Shown piece by piece: positions 41,526-48,936 of a stretch of DNA of 64,000 bases; positions within the stretch are counted from its first letter, which is position 1; every line of letters starts with the position of its first letter. Source of the DNA: JAMWDF01 sp964645405. GTDB taxonomy: Bacteria; Ratteibacteria; UBA8468; B48-G9; DSTR01. The stretch covers positions 248,001 to 312,000 of the forward strand of contig CAZYCA010000044.1 in the NCBI GenBank assembly GCA_964645405.1. Direction: 5' to 3'. Both the position numbers and the translations under genes were made by a program. The notes beneath the pieces were generated by a model. That model ran no database searches and had not been told where the DNA came from. It saw only the letters and a program-made list of their open reading frames with translations.

Positions 41526-42554
41526 ATGGCAGGAAATAAACTGACAGCTATCATCCCGGCAGCGGGATTAGGAACCAGAATGAGACCGTTGACGTATAGT
41601 CGGCCGAAGGCTCTTCTGCCTCTGGCTGGCAGGCGGATGATTGATTATGTTCTGGAGACAGTAATCAATGCTGGAGCCAGTAGAATTATCTTAATCGTAG
41701 GTCATCTGGCAGGGCAGGTGGCTGCGTATGTGAAAGAAAATTATAACCAGGAGATTATCTGTGTAGAACAGAAAGAATTTCTTGGCCTGGGACATGCAGT
41801 TGTTCAGGCTGCCGGGCTGGTAAAAGGGGAGAGCCTGATTTTTCTTGGAGACACTTTAATAGAAGGGGACATTTCTAAATATGTTGCTTCCGGTTATAGC
41901 TGGCTGGCAGTAAAAGAAGTGGAAGACCCGCGGTCTTTTGGAGTGGTAATCACAGATGAAGAAGGCTGGATTCAAAAGATGGTGGAAAAACCGGAAAAAG
42001 TTGTTTCCCGGAAAGCAATTGTTGGTGTCTACCACCTGCAGAACAGTCTTCTTCTCTTTCAGTGTCTTTCTTCTCTTATCCAGAACAATATCCGGACACG
42101 TGGCGAGTACCAGTTGACTGATGCGCTACAACTGATGATTAAGGCCGGGGAAAAGATTAAAGCAGTTGGTATCAGTGCCTGGTATGACTGCGGCAGGGTG
42201 GAGACACTCCTTCAGACCAATCAGGTTTTTCTGAACAAATACCGGGGTAATTGCTGGCAAATTCCTGACGTGGTGATTAACCCGCCTGTTTATCTGGCTG
42301 CCGGGGTAAAGGTTGAACGTAGCAGCATTGGTCCTTATGTCTGTCTGGGTCAGGGTGTCGTGGTTAAAAATTCTCAACTGAAAAACGTCATTGTGGATGA
42401 AAATTCTTTGTTAGAGAACGTTTCCCTTGTTGATTCTGTAATCGGTCAGAGGGCTCGGGTCTTGCATTATTCTGGCAGACTGAAACTGGGAGATGATGCG
42501 GAAGTTTCAGGAGACCAGGAGAAATTTCAAGTTTCCTCAATAAATGCCCGGTGA
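41526..42554 (+). CDS. Sugar-1-phosphate nucleotidyltransferase with C-terminal hexapeptide helix
   Basis: A 342-aa transferase. Signature GLGTRMRPLTYSRPKALLPLAGR, LGDTLIEGD, VEKPEKV and GEYQLTDALQLMI mark the RmlA/GlmU-like family. The C-terminal 100 residues (ERSSIGPYVCLGQGVVVKNSQLKNVIV) form a left-handed beta-helix of the long RmlA type, typical of archaeal and some bacterial dTDP-glucose synthases. It could supply the substrate of the RmlB at 22.8 kb, but UDP-sugar or GlcNAc-1-P activity is possible. Its end overlaps convergent lysC by 28 bases. Confidence 0.85.
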   Translation: MAGNKLTAIIPAAGLGTRMRPLTYSRPKALLPLAGRRMIDYVLETVINAGASRIILIVGHLAGQVAAYVKENYNQEIICVEQKEFLGLGHAVVQAAGLVKGESLIFLGDTLIEGDISKYVASGYSWLAVKEVEDPRSFGVVITDEEGWIQKMVEKPEKVVSRKAIVGVYHLQNSLLLFQCLSSLIQNNIRTRGEYQLTDALQLMIKAGEKIKAVGISAWYDCGRVETLLQTNQVFLNKYRGNCWQIPDVVINPPVYLAAGVKVERSSIGPYVCLGQGVVVKNSQLKNVIVDENSLLENVSLVDSVIGQRARVLHYSGRLKLGDDAEVSGDQEKFQVSSINAR

Positions 42555-43738
42555 ACAGCCTTCAGACTTTTCGCTGCCATATCTTTACGCACGACACAGG
42601 ATATTTTTATCTCTGAGGTGCTTATCATTTCTATGTTAACTCCCAGTTCTGCCAGTGTCCGGAACATTTTACCTGCCACTCCGGGGTGGTTCATCATACC
42701 AATGCCAATAATGGAGATTTTAGCGATCTCAGAGTCCCCATCAACACTTTTTGCTCCTATTTCTTTTGCTACTTTCTTGGTAATGGTAAGGGCTTTCTCC
42801 AAATCAGCAAGGTTAACCGTAAAAGAAATGTCTGCACGGTTGTCCTGGCCGGTATTCTGGACAATCATATCCACGTTGATGTTTTCATTGCCCAGCGCCT
42901 GAAAAAGTTTTGCTGCCACCCCCGGCTGGTCCGGAACCTGAAGAACTGAAATTTTGGCCTGGTTTACATCCACGGAAACTGAAGAAACAACTGCGCCTTC
43001 CTGAACATTTATTTCCTTCACCATAGTTCCTTCTCCTTGGTCAAAAGTGGACTTTACCCGGAAGGGAACATGATACTTCTTGGCAAATTCCACAGCCCTG
43101 GACTGCATTACTTTCGCTCCTGCTGATGCCATCTCCAGCATTTCTTCGTAGGAAAGAGAACTTATCAGTCTGGCTGCAGGAACAAGATGGGGGTCAGCCG
43201 TGAAAACTCCAGGCACATCTGTATAAATTTCGCAGGCATCAGATTTAAGAGCGGCTGCCAGAGCAATGGCTGTTAAGTCAGAGCCTCCCCGGCCTAAAGT
43301 AGTAATATTTTTTTCGTCACTCAGTCCCTGGAATCCAGCAACAACAACAATTTTTCCTTTCTCCAATTCTTCCTTAATGCGTCCGGGCTCGATCTTCATA
43401 ATCCGGGCCTTTGTATGGAAACTATCAGTTTTAATACCGGCAAAATGTCCCGGGAAACCTTCGGCTTGTTCTCCCAGTGCCTCTATAGCCATGCAAAGCA
43501 GTGCTACGGAAACCATCTCTCCTGTTGCCAGGAGTAAGTCCATCTCCCGGCCAGGCGGCCGGGAATGAACTTGTTTCGCCAGAGCAATGAGATTGTCGGT
43601 CGTTTTTCCCATAGCAGAAACCACAACCACCAGGGAGTTTCCCTGCTGTTTGGCCCTGACAACCTTTTCTGCTACTGCCTTTATTTTCTCCGTGGTAGCC
43701 AGGGAACTGCCGCCGTATTTCTGGACTATCAGAGCCAT
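42527..43738 (-). CDS. lysC: Aspartate kinase
   Basis: A 403-aa kinase starting the lysine/threonine/methionine pathway. Catalytic domain: VQKYGGSSLATTEKIK, GRGGSDLTAIALAAAL and EIYTDVPGVFTADPHLV. Two C-terminal ACT domains (ISVLQVPDQPGVAAKLFQAL, ISIIGIGMMNHPGVAGKMF) bind effector amino acids and give feedback control. Length matches the monofunctional class. It has its own promoter close to the ATG, with no ribosome site. Convergent overlap of 28 bases with the upstream sugar nucleotidyltransferase. Confidence 0.96.
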   Translation of the reverse strand: MALIVQKYGGSSLATTEKIKAVAEKVVRAKQQGNSLVVVVSAMGKTTDNLIALAKQVHSRPPGREMDLLLATGEMVSVALLCMAIEALGEQAEGFPGHFAGIKTDSFHTKARIMKIEPGRIKEELEKGKIVVVAGFQGLSDEKNITTLGRGGSDLTAIALAAALKSDACEIYTDVPGVFTADPHLVPAARLISSLSYEEMLEMASAGAKVMQSRAVEFAKKYHVPFRVKSTFDQGEGTMVKEINVQEGAVVSSVSVDVNQAKISVLQVPDQPGVAAKLFQALGNENINVDMIVQNTGQDNRADISFTVNLADLEKALTITKKVAKEIGAKSVDGDSEIAKISIIGIGMMNHPGVAGKMFRTLAELGVNIEMISTSEIKISCVVRKDMAAKSLKAVHRAFIEET

Positions 43739-43749
43739 AGTTGGGAAAT

Positions 43750-43778
43750 ATTTTATTTTATTTTCTCGTCTTTTTCAA
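43750..43778 (-). promoter_or_regulatory. Promoter of lysC
   Basis: -35 TTGAAA (43778-43773), 17-base spacer, -10 TAAAAT (43755-43750) in an A/T-rich run; start near 43743, about four bases before the ATG at 43738. No Shine-Dalgarno. Confidence 0.72.
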
Positions 43779-43779
43779 G

Positions 43780-44718
43780 CTAACCGAGGGTCTGTCCACA
43801 AGCCACAGGCGTGCCGCGAAGGAATTCTTTCACCGGCAGGTTTTTCCTTCCTTCCAGTTGAAGCTGGAGGAGATTGAGTGTCCCTTTTCCGCAGGCTACC
43901 AGAACTTGTCCGTCAGTTTTCAGTATCTGTCCGGGCTGCCCTTGTTTGTCTTCACAGCTGACAATCTGAGACTTTCTAATTCTTAAATACCTGCTTCGCC
44001 CGGCCAGGGGTAGATATGTATAGGCAACCGGCCATTCTGCAAGAGCCCGAATCTGATTATGAATTCTGGTCGCTGGATTAGACCAGTTGATGAGACCGTC
44101 TTTTTTTACCAGGCGCCGGGCATAGGTAGGAATTCCTGTTTGTGGCCCTGGCTTTTCCCCGGCGAGGATTTTTTCCAAAGCCTTGGGCAGAAGACTACCA
44201 GCGATCTCCATTAACCTGGCCTTTAAAGAAAAAATATCATCTTCCAGCTCAATAGTTAACTTCTGTTGAGCAATGATATTTCCACTGTCCAGTTGTTCAT
44301 CCATAACAATTATGGTGACACCTGTTTCCTTTTGTCCATCTAAAAGCGCCCATTCCATGGGTGCTGGCCCCCGGTAGAGGGGAAGGAGAGAAGGGTGAAC
44401 ATTGAGTGCTGCTATTTTTGCTACCTGCAAAACCTGCCGGGGCAGGATTTTTCCATATGCTGCCAGGACAATAAAATCCGGTTCTAATTCTTTCAGCATA
44501 CTGAGGAAGGTATAATCAAACTTTTCTGGTTGAAAAAGCGGCACATTCCGGCAAAGGGCCCATTGTTTGACAGGTGTCGGTATTAAATGGTATCCGCGGC
44601 CACCAGGTCTATCCGGGGCGGTAACTACTGCTGTTAGCTGATGGATGCTTGCCAGATTTGTAAGACAGGGCAGACCAAAGCGGTCGCTCCCGAAGAAAAC
44701 GAATTTTATTCCTGACAC
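43780..44718 (-). CDS. fmt: Methionyl-tRNA formyltransferase
   Basis: A 312-aa enzyme formylating the initiator Met-tRNA with 10-formyl-tetrahydrofolate. Motifs: VFFGSDRFGLPCL, NVHPSLLPLYRGPAPMEWALLDGQKETGVTII (catalytic Asn/His and SLLPxxRG), MDEQLDSGNI, and the C-terminal OB-like domain. Normal length. def (deformylase) is not adjacent. Follows the ROK gene by 5 bases, so it is in the UroD-ROK-fmt unit. Confidence 0.96.
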   Translation of the reverse strand: MSGIKFVFFGSDRFGLPCLTNLASIHQLTAVVTAPDRPGGRGYHLIPTPVKQWALCRNVPLFQPEKFDYTFLSMLKELEPDFIVLAAYGKILPRQVLQVAKIAALNVHPSLLPLYRGPAPMEWALLDGQKETGVTIIVMDEQLDSGNIIAQQKLTIELEDDIFSLKARLMEIAGSLLPKALEKILAGEKPGPQTGIPTYARRLVKKDGLINWSNPATRIHNQIRALAEWPVAYTYLPLAGRSRYLRIRKSQIVSCEDKQGQPGQILKTDGQVLVACGKGTLNLLQLQLEGRKNLPVKEFLRGTPVACGQTLG

Positions 44719-44723
44719 GGAAA

Positions 44724-45716
44724 TTAGGAGTTGTTGGAGGCCAGTTTTTCGCCTAAGACCAGGGCAGCAGCAGAAATGATACCGGTATCATTTCCCAGAC
44801 CAGCAGGGACAAAACGTACGTGACTGGCCAGTTTTTTCATGGCATGTTGTTTTACAATCCGTCTTATGGTTGCAAAAAGCAATTTACCTGCTCTGGCAAT
44901 TCCACCACCGATAACAACAACATCCGGGTTGAAAATGTTGATAAGACCAACGAAAAAAAAGCCCAGGCATTTACCTACATCCTCCCAGATTTCACAGGAT
45001 AACGAATCTCCCTGGTTAGCTGCCTCTGAAATCATCTTCGGTGTAATGTTCTCTATCTGCCCTTGGGAAAGCTGATACAGCAGAGTCTTTCTTCCTGCTT
45101 TGATAGCATTAACTGCTCTTTCTACGATAGCGTCGCGACTGACAAAACGTTCAATACAACCGATATTGCCGCAGTTACAGACAGGACCATGGTAATCAAT
45201 GGTGACATGTCCCAGTTCTGCTGCGGAAAAAACTGCTCCCCGGAGAAGCTTTCCGTTGATCACCACACCACCTCCTAATCCTGTGCCCAGGGTAATACAA
45301 ATCATCGTGCGGCTGTTCTTTCCCGCTCCCAGCAGGTATTCACCCCAGGTGATGCTGTTGACATCATTTTCCACGGAGACTGGGACATGGTAGATTCTTT
45401 CAAAATATTCCTGGAGAGAAAAATTATGCCAGGCTGGCAGGTTCGGCGCTTCAAAAACTCTTCCCTGGTTATCAACCAGCCCGGGAGTGCCAATACCAAT
45501 CCCCAGCAACGGAAAGTCTGGCTCCAGAACAGAATCTATTGCCTTTTTCATCTGCTGCAGGACAATCTGCCGGCTACGTTTTTCCGCCAGTGTAGGAAGC
45601 TGATTTTTCTTTATTATGCGTCCGTGGATATCTACCAGACCTACTTTAATAAAAGTGCCCCCCAGGTCCAGTCCTACAACCTTTTTTCTCTGCTTGCCAG
45701 CAGGTTTCTCCTTCAT
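44724..45716 (-). CDS. ROK family sugar kinase, glucokinase-like
   Basis: A 330-aa ROK protein without the helix-turn-helix of ROK repressors, hence a kinase. ATP motif GLDLGGTFIKVGLVD; catalytic ENDVNSITWGEYLLGAGK; TLGTGLGGGVVINGKLLRG; zinc-type GHVTIDYHGPVCNCGNIGCIERFVS, the ROK signature with the CxCGxxGC site. Probably phosphorylates glucose or an N-acetyl hexosamine. It overlaps the UroD-like gene by 4 bases. Confidence 0.92.
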   Translation of the reverse strand: MKEKPAGKQRKKVVGLDLGGTFIKVGLVDIHGRIIKKNQLPTLAEKRSRQIVLQQMKKAIDSVLEPDFPLLGIGIGTPGLVDNQGRVFEAPNLPAWHNFSLQEYFERIYHVPVSVENDVNSITWGEYLLGAGKNSRTMICITLGTGLGGGVVINGKLLRGAVFSAAELGHVTIDYHGPVCNCGNIGCIERFVSRDAIVERAVNAIKAGRKTLLYQLSQGQIENITPKMISEAANQGDSLSCEIWEDVGKCLGFFFVGLINIFNPDVVVIGGGIARAGKLLFATIRRIVKQHAMKKLASHVRFVPAGLGNDTGIISAAALVLGEKLASNNS

Positions 45717-47002
45717 TTCTTCTCACCTTTTCTGCCAAACAGGGAAAAAGATTTTCTGGCAGGAGCTGGCTGACTGGCCGGTCCAGGTTTAGGTGTCTGG
45801 GGCTCAGGTGCCGGCGAGGAAGATTTTTCTATCGTTACAGGTTTGGTCTTTTTACCGAAGAGAGAAAATTTTCTGGCAGGAGTAGCCTCCACTGGTTTGG
45901 CAGCGGCTGGTTTGACTTCTACGCTGGGTTCTTCTTTATATTCTTCGTAAACGCCATATTTTTTTACCAGTTCCATGACATGGCAGTACTGCTGAAAACT
46001 GACATTCTTAGGAACAGAGTGGTCAGAATGATAGATGTAGCCACCGTTTTTCTTAGCCACCTGAAACTTTGTCTTGATTTCTTCTTCAATCTTGCCGGGG
46101 TCCGGGTCTGCCATCAGGCGCACATCAATCCCGCCCATAAAGGCTAATCTATCCCCGTATTTTTCTTTCAAGGTCACTAAATCCATGCCGGCTTTCACTT
46201 CCAGAGGTTGGAGGCAATCAAGGCCTGCTTCTATCAGGACAGGAACCAGCTGGGTAACATTCCCACAGCTGTGCAGCAATGTTTTCATCCCCTTGGAATG
46301 AAAGTAACCGTAAAGCAATCTATCAGCATCGTAATGAGTTTTCATATAGGTATCAGGAGAGAAAAGTAGGCCATTCCGGTAACCCATATCATTGTAAATC
46401 CACCCGCCATCAAAGACGAATCCGTTACTTATCATCAATTCTGCCGTCACCACAGCAAGTTCAGCCAGCGTCATGACCATCTCTTTTACCCAGCCAGGGT
46501 CGTCTGCCATAGCCATAAGAAGTTGTTCGCTTTTCAGGTAAGACTGGAGAGCATCATAACCACAGGCAGCGGAGAAAAAAGTAAACTTTCCTTCCTTGCG
46601 CGCCTGAGCATTCCGTTGTAACCCACTTGCCCAGTCCACACGGGTAAAGTCTGGTTTGAGACGGTTTTTAATCTCTTTCCAGTCTTCTTTTGATTTTACT
46701 GGCCAATCAATAATCTCCGGTGTGGTGGAGTAATCCAGGTGGTTGCGTCTTTTACCACCCTGGGGTGTGGTGGTGACTATATACTCTTCTGTTTTCTCCA
46801 GTACTTCCACTGGAAAACGCGGGGTAAGGTCAGCTCCAAAACCTACCATTTCATAGCCGAAATACTCTGCTGGACTGAGATCCTCTGGTAGACCTTCCTT
46901 ATGCCATCTCCTCACAGTAGCAGTCCAGGGACTGTCTTGAATGGGAACGCGGTCAGGGATCTGGTGATTCAAAGCTCGTAAAATTCTTTCTCTGCTGGTC
47001 AT
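45713..47002 (-). CDS. Uroporphyrinogen-decarboxylase-like (UroD/MtaA family) protein with repeat-bearing tail
   Basis: A 429-aa protein. Residues 1-350 are the UroD/MtaA/CmuA TIM-barrel family (MTSRERILRALNHQIPDRVP, LLHSCGNVTQLVPVLIEAGLDCLQPLE, MGGIDVRLM, GGYIYHSDHSVPKNVS). Such non-heme members often transfer methyl groups or have unknown roles; no other heme gene is nearby. The last about 70 residues are a Pro/Ala/Lys-rich tail holding two copies of a PARK(S)FSLFG(K/R)K motif, the second at the extreme C terminus. It has an AAGGAGG site and overlaps the ROK gene. Confidence 0.86.
   Translation of the reverse strand: MTSRERILRALNHQIPDRVPIQDSPWTATVRRWHKEGLPEDLSPAEYFGYEMVGFGADLTPRFPVEVLEKTEEYIVTTTPQGGKRRNHLDYSTTPEIIDWPVKSKEDWKEIKNRLKPDFTRVDWASGLQRNAQARKEGKFTFFSAACGYDALQSYLKSEQLLMAMADDPGWVKEMVMTLAELAVVTAELMISNGFVFDGGWIYNDMGYRNGLLFSPDTYMKTHYDADRLLYGYFHSKGMKTLLHSCGNVTQLVPVLIEAGLDCLQPLEVKAGMDLVTLKEKYGDRLAFMGGIDVRLMADPDPGKIEEEIKTKFQVAKKNGGYIYHSDHSVPKNVSFQQYCHVMELVKKYGVYEEYKEEPSVEVKPAAAKPVEATPARKFSLFGKKTKPVTIEKSSSPAPEPQTPKPGPASQPAPARKSFSLFGRKGEKK
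45730..45885 (-). repeat. Two-copy repeat coding the UroD-like tail motif
   Basis: TTTTCTGGCAGGAG appears at about 45753-45766 and again at about 45868-45881 (plus-strand reading), each inside a segment coding for ARK-FSLFG. About 115 bases apart, imperfect outside the core. Confidence 0.7.
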
Positions 47003-47035
47003 TTTTCCTCCTTGGACCCTTATTACAGGATAATT

Positions 47036-47479
47036 TTACCCTATTGTCTCTGGTTGTTCAAGCTCCACCACAAGAATTTTTCTTTGCTGCGGTTTAAGGT
47101 GTTTTAAAGTGACGATATATCTTGCCTGCCTCAGTAATTCTGGGAAACGGTCTGCCCATTCCACCAGAACTATTCCCAGGTTCAGGTATTCCTGCCAGCC
47201 TATTGTTTCCAGGTCTTCCGGCTGTTTTAGACGATAGAAATCAAAATGGTAAACCGGAACCGAACCCTGGTATTCGTGCATAATAGTAAAAGAAGGACTG
47301 GTGGCAACCTTTCCGGTGAGACAGTGAATTATCCCTTTAATCATGGTTGTCTTGCCACTTCCTAACTGGCCACAAAAACAGATCAGGTCCCCGGGAGAAA
47401 GCTTTCTGGCTAAAGAAACACCGATTTTCTTTGTTTCTGTGGGACTTCTGGATAAAAAACTGGTGCTTTTTTTCTTCAT
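47036..47479 (-). CDS. tsaE: tRNA threonylcarbamoyladenosine biosynthesis ATPase TsaE
   Basis: A 147-aa P-loop ATPase needed with TsaB and TsaD to make t6A37 in tRNA. P-loop GQLGSGKT at 37-44; ATSPSFTIMHEYQG and VYHFDFYRLK, VEWADRFPELL. I start at ATG 47479. The frame is open to 47665, but that extension runs antisense through the 6S-like RNA gene and has no family features. Promoter overlaps that of the RNA. Confidence 0.93.
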   Translation of the reverse strand: MKKKSTSFLSRSPTETKKIGVSLARKLSPGDLICFCGQLGSGKTTMIKGIIHCLTGKVATSPSFTIMHEYQGSVPVYHFDFYRLKQPEDLETIGWQEYLNLGIVLVEWADRFPELLRQARYIVTLKHLKPQQRKILVVELEQPETIG

Positions 47480-47490
47480 GCTTACTGTGG

Positions 47491-47519
47491 ATTTTACTTC
47501 TTTCTGGAGAAAAGGTAAA
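47491..47519 (-). promoter_or_regulatory. Promoter of tsaE
   Basis: On the minus strand -35 TTTACC (47519-47514), 17-base spacer, -10 TAAAAT (47496-47491); start near 47484, five bases before the ATG. No Shine-Dalgarno. Its -35 overlaps the -10 of the 6S-like RNA promoter on the other strand. Confidence 0.6.
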
Positions 47520-47521
47520 AT
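47493..47521 (+). promoter_or_regulatory. Promoter of the 6S-like RNA
   Basis: -35 TTTACT at 47493-47498, 17-base spacer, -10 TAAAAT at 47516-47521 preceded by GG. Predicted start 47528 is exactly the first base of the RNA's closing helix. Confidence 0.72.
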
Positions 47522-47527
47522 GTTACT

Positions 47528-47693
47528 GGCTGTTCCGTGCGCAGGGAAGAAAGACCCTTGAGCCAACACCCGTATGAAGGGAGCCAAGGCTGGCAGGGCC
47601 GGGGATTGCTCAGGCAAACCCTGAAACTGTCCAGGGCGGCACCCACCTGTAACAGCAGGTCTCACAGGGTGGATTCCCGGCGGCGGAACGGCC
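47528..47693 (+). ncRNA. ssrS: Structured RNA, probable 6S RNA (ssrS)
   Basis: About 166 nt, not coding on this strand. A 10-bp closing helix joins 47528-47537 with 47684-47693; GGGAA (47544-47548) pairs with TTCCC (47674-47678). A large central region follows, then an arm with CTGG/CCAG and CAGGG/CCCTG, and a 3'-side hairpin (CACCC-ACCTG...CAGGT...GGGTG at 47640-47671). Closing stem, open central bubble, apical arm and 3'-bubble hairpin are the 6S RNA plan, and the 3' hairpin resembles the E. coli one in sequence. 6S RNA binds sigma-70 RNA polymerase as an open-promoter mimic. The RNA class is inferred; the structure is seen. Confidence 0.66.
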
Positions 47694-47714
47694 GCTATAT
47701 AAGTTACAGATGAA

Positions 47715-47798
47715 GGGCAGGTTGCGGAGTGGCCAATCGCAGCAGACTGTAAATCTGCCGGCTTTATGCCTTCGGAGGTTCGAATCCTCCCCTGCCCA
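47715..47798 (+). tRNA. tRNA-Tyr (anticodon GTA)
   Basis: Acceptor GGGCAGG/CCTGCCC, anticodon arm GCAGA-CTGTAAA-TCTGC, long variable arm typical of bacterial tRNA-Tyr, T arm with TTCGAAT. Discriminator A, no encoded CCA. It lies 21 bases after the 6S-like RNA, perhaps on the same transcript. Confidence 0.96.
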
Positions 47799-47819
47799 CA
47801 TCTAAATATAATGAGACAA

Positions 47820-47890
47820 GCGGGGTTGGTTTAGTGGTAAAACATCAGCCTTCCAAGCTGAGGACACGGGTTCAATTCCCGTACCCCGCT
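47820..47890 (+). tRNA. tRNA-Gly (anticodon TCC)
   Basis: Acceptor GCGGGGT/ACCCCGC, anticodon arm CAGC-CTTCCAA-GCTG, T arm with TTCAATT, discriminator T. No CCA. It lies 21 bases after tRNA-Tyr and 28 bases before the trigger factor ATG. Confidence 0.95.
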
Positions 47891-47918
47891 TTCCGCAGAA
47901 CCTTTTTAGAGGAGAAAA

Positions 47919-48932
47919 ATGGAGATAGAGGTAAAAGAAGTTTCCACTCTCGGCAGACAGATTTTTATCAGGATTGACGCGGAAAAAGTACAGCAGGAAC
48001 GGGAGAAAATTGTAGAAGAATTCCGCCGGCAGGTCCAGATTGAAGGCTTCAGAAAAGGCAAAGCACCCAGCGCTCTGGTTTCTCTCAGATACAACCAGGC
48101 AATTCAGGAACAGCTTCTGAAGAACCTGATACCGAAGGCTTATCTGAAAGCTATCCAGAAGTATCAGTTGTCTGTGGTTGTTGACCCGGAATTTTCTGAG
48201 GTCAAACTGGACAATGAGGGGTTGAGGTTTCAGGTTTACGTGGAGGTAAAACCCCAGATTACTCTTTCCCGGTATCAGGGGTTGACTCTGAAGAAGGTTG
48301 AACCGGAGCAGATTACAGAAGAAATGGTAGAGTCTGTCTTGAAGGAGTGGGAAAGTAAACCAGAACTGGCAGTTTCCATTATTGACCTGGAAAAAAGAAA
48401 GGCCTGGAAGCAGCGGGTAAGAGAGCAGTTAGAAACAGTTGCCAGATATCGGGCAAGGCAGGCAGAGGAAAGACAAATCTGGGAACAACTTTTTGCCCAG
48501 GTAAAGGGACCGGTGCCAGAAAAATTAGTTCAGGAAAGAGCAAGAGAGTATACGGAAGAAGAATTAAAGCGTCAAAATCTACAAGGAAAAACACAGGCAG
48601 AGATTAACAAACTGGCAGAAGAAATTTTTCAAAAAGTCAGGTCCCGCGGGGAGGAGGATGTACGCAAATACTTTATCCTGGAGAAGGTGGTAGAACTGGA
48701 AGGAATTACCTGTACGCAGGAGGATTTAGATAATCGGGTCAGGCACATCGCCAGAGTTGTCGGGGAAACAGAAGGGCAGGTAAGGGAAAAAATGCGGAAA
48801 GCAGGACGTCTGGAAGAACTGCGCAAGGAAATCTGTCTGGATAAAGCCTTCGCTTTTATTCTGGAGAAAGCCCAGGTTATCTCCAGGGTTATTTTACCGG
48901 GAGACAAACAGGGTAACATTGTGAGGACATAA
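47919..48932 (+). CDS. tig: Trigger factor lacking the PPIase domain
   Basis: A 337-aa ribosome-bound chaperone that meets nascent chains at the exit tunnel. The N-terminal ribosome-binding domain has the signature GFRKGKAP at 43-50. Residues after about 150 go straight into the helical C-terminal substrate-binding domain (VPEKLVQERAREYTEEELKRQ, ITCTQEDLDNRVRHIA). The FKBP-like PPIase domain (about 90-100 residues in E. coli, total 432 aa) is absent, with no frameshift or sequence scar. GAGGAG site before the ATG. Followed by clpP after 4 bases. Confidence 0.92.
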   Translation: MEIEVKEVSTLGRQIFIRIDAEKVQQEREKIVEEFRRQVQIEGFRKGKAPSALVSLRYNQAIQEQLLKNLIPKAYLKAIQKYQLSVVVDPEFSEVKLDNEGLRFQVYVEVKPQITLSRYQGLTLKKVEPEQITEEMVESVLKEWESKPELAVSIIDLEKRKAWKQRVREQLETVARYRARQAEERQIWEQLFAQVKGPVPEKLVQERAREYTEEELKRQNLQGKTQAEINKLAEEIFQKVRSRGEEDVRKYFILEKVVELEGITCTQEDLDNRVRHIARVVGETEGQVREKMRKAGRLEELRKEICLDKAFAFILEKAQVISRVILPGDKQGNIVRT

Positions 48933-48936
48933 AATT

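Noticed and set aside
47480..47665. N-terminal extension of TsaE to 209 aa
   Set aside because: The extra 62 codons run antisense across the 6S-like RNA and lack family sequence; known TsaE proteins start near MKKK.
47807..47812. TATAAT between tRNA-Tyr and tRNA-Gly as a promoter
   Set aside because: The -35 position falls in the tRNA-Tyr T arm with no TTG-like hexamer; readthrough from upstream is simpler.
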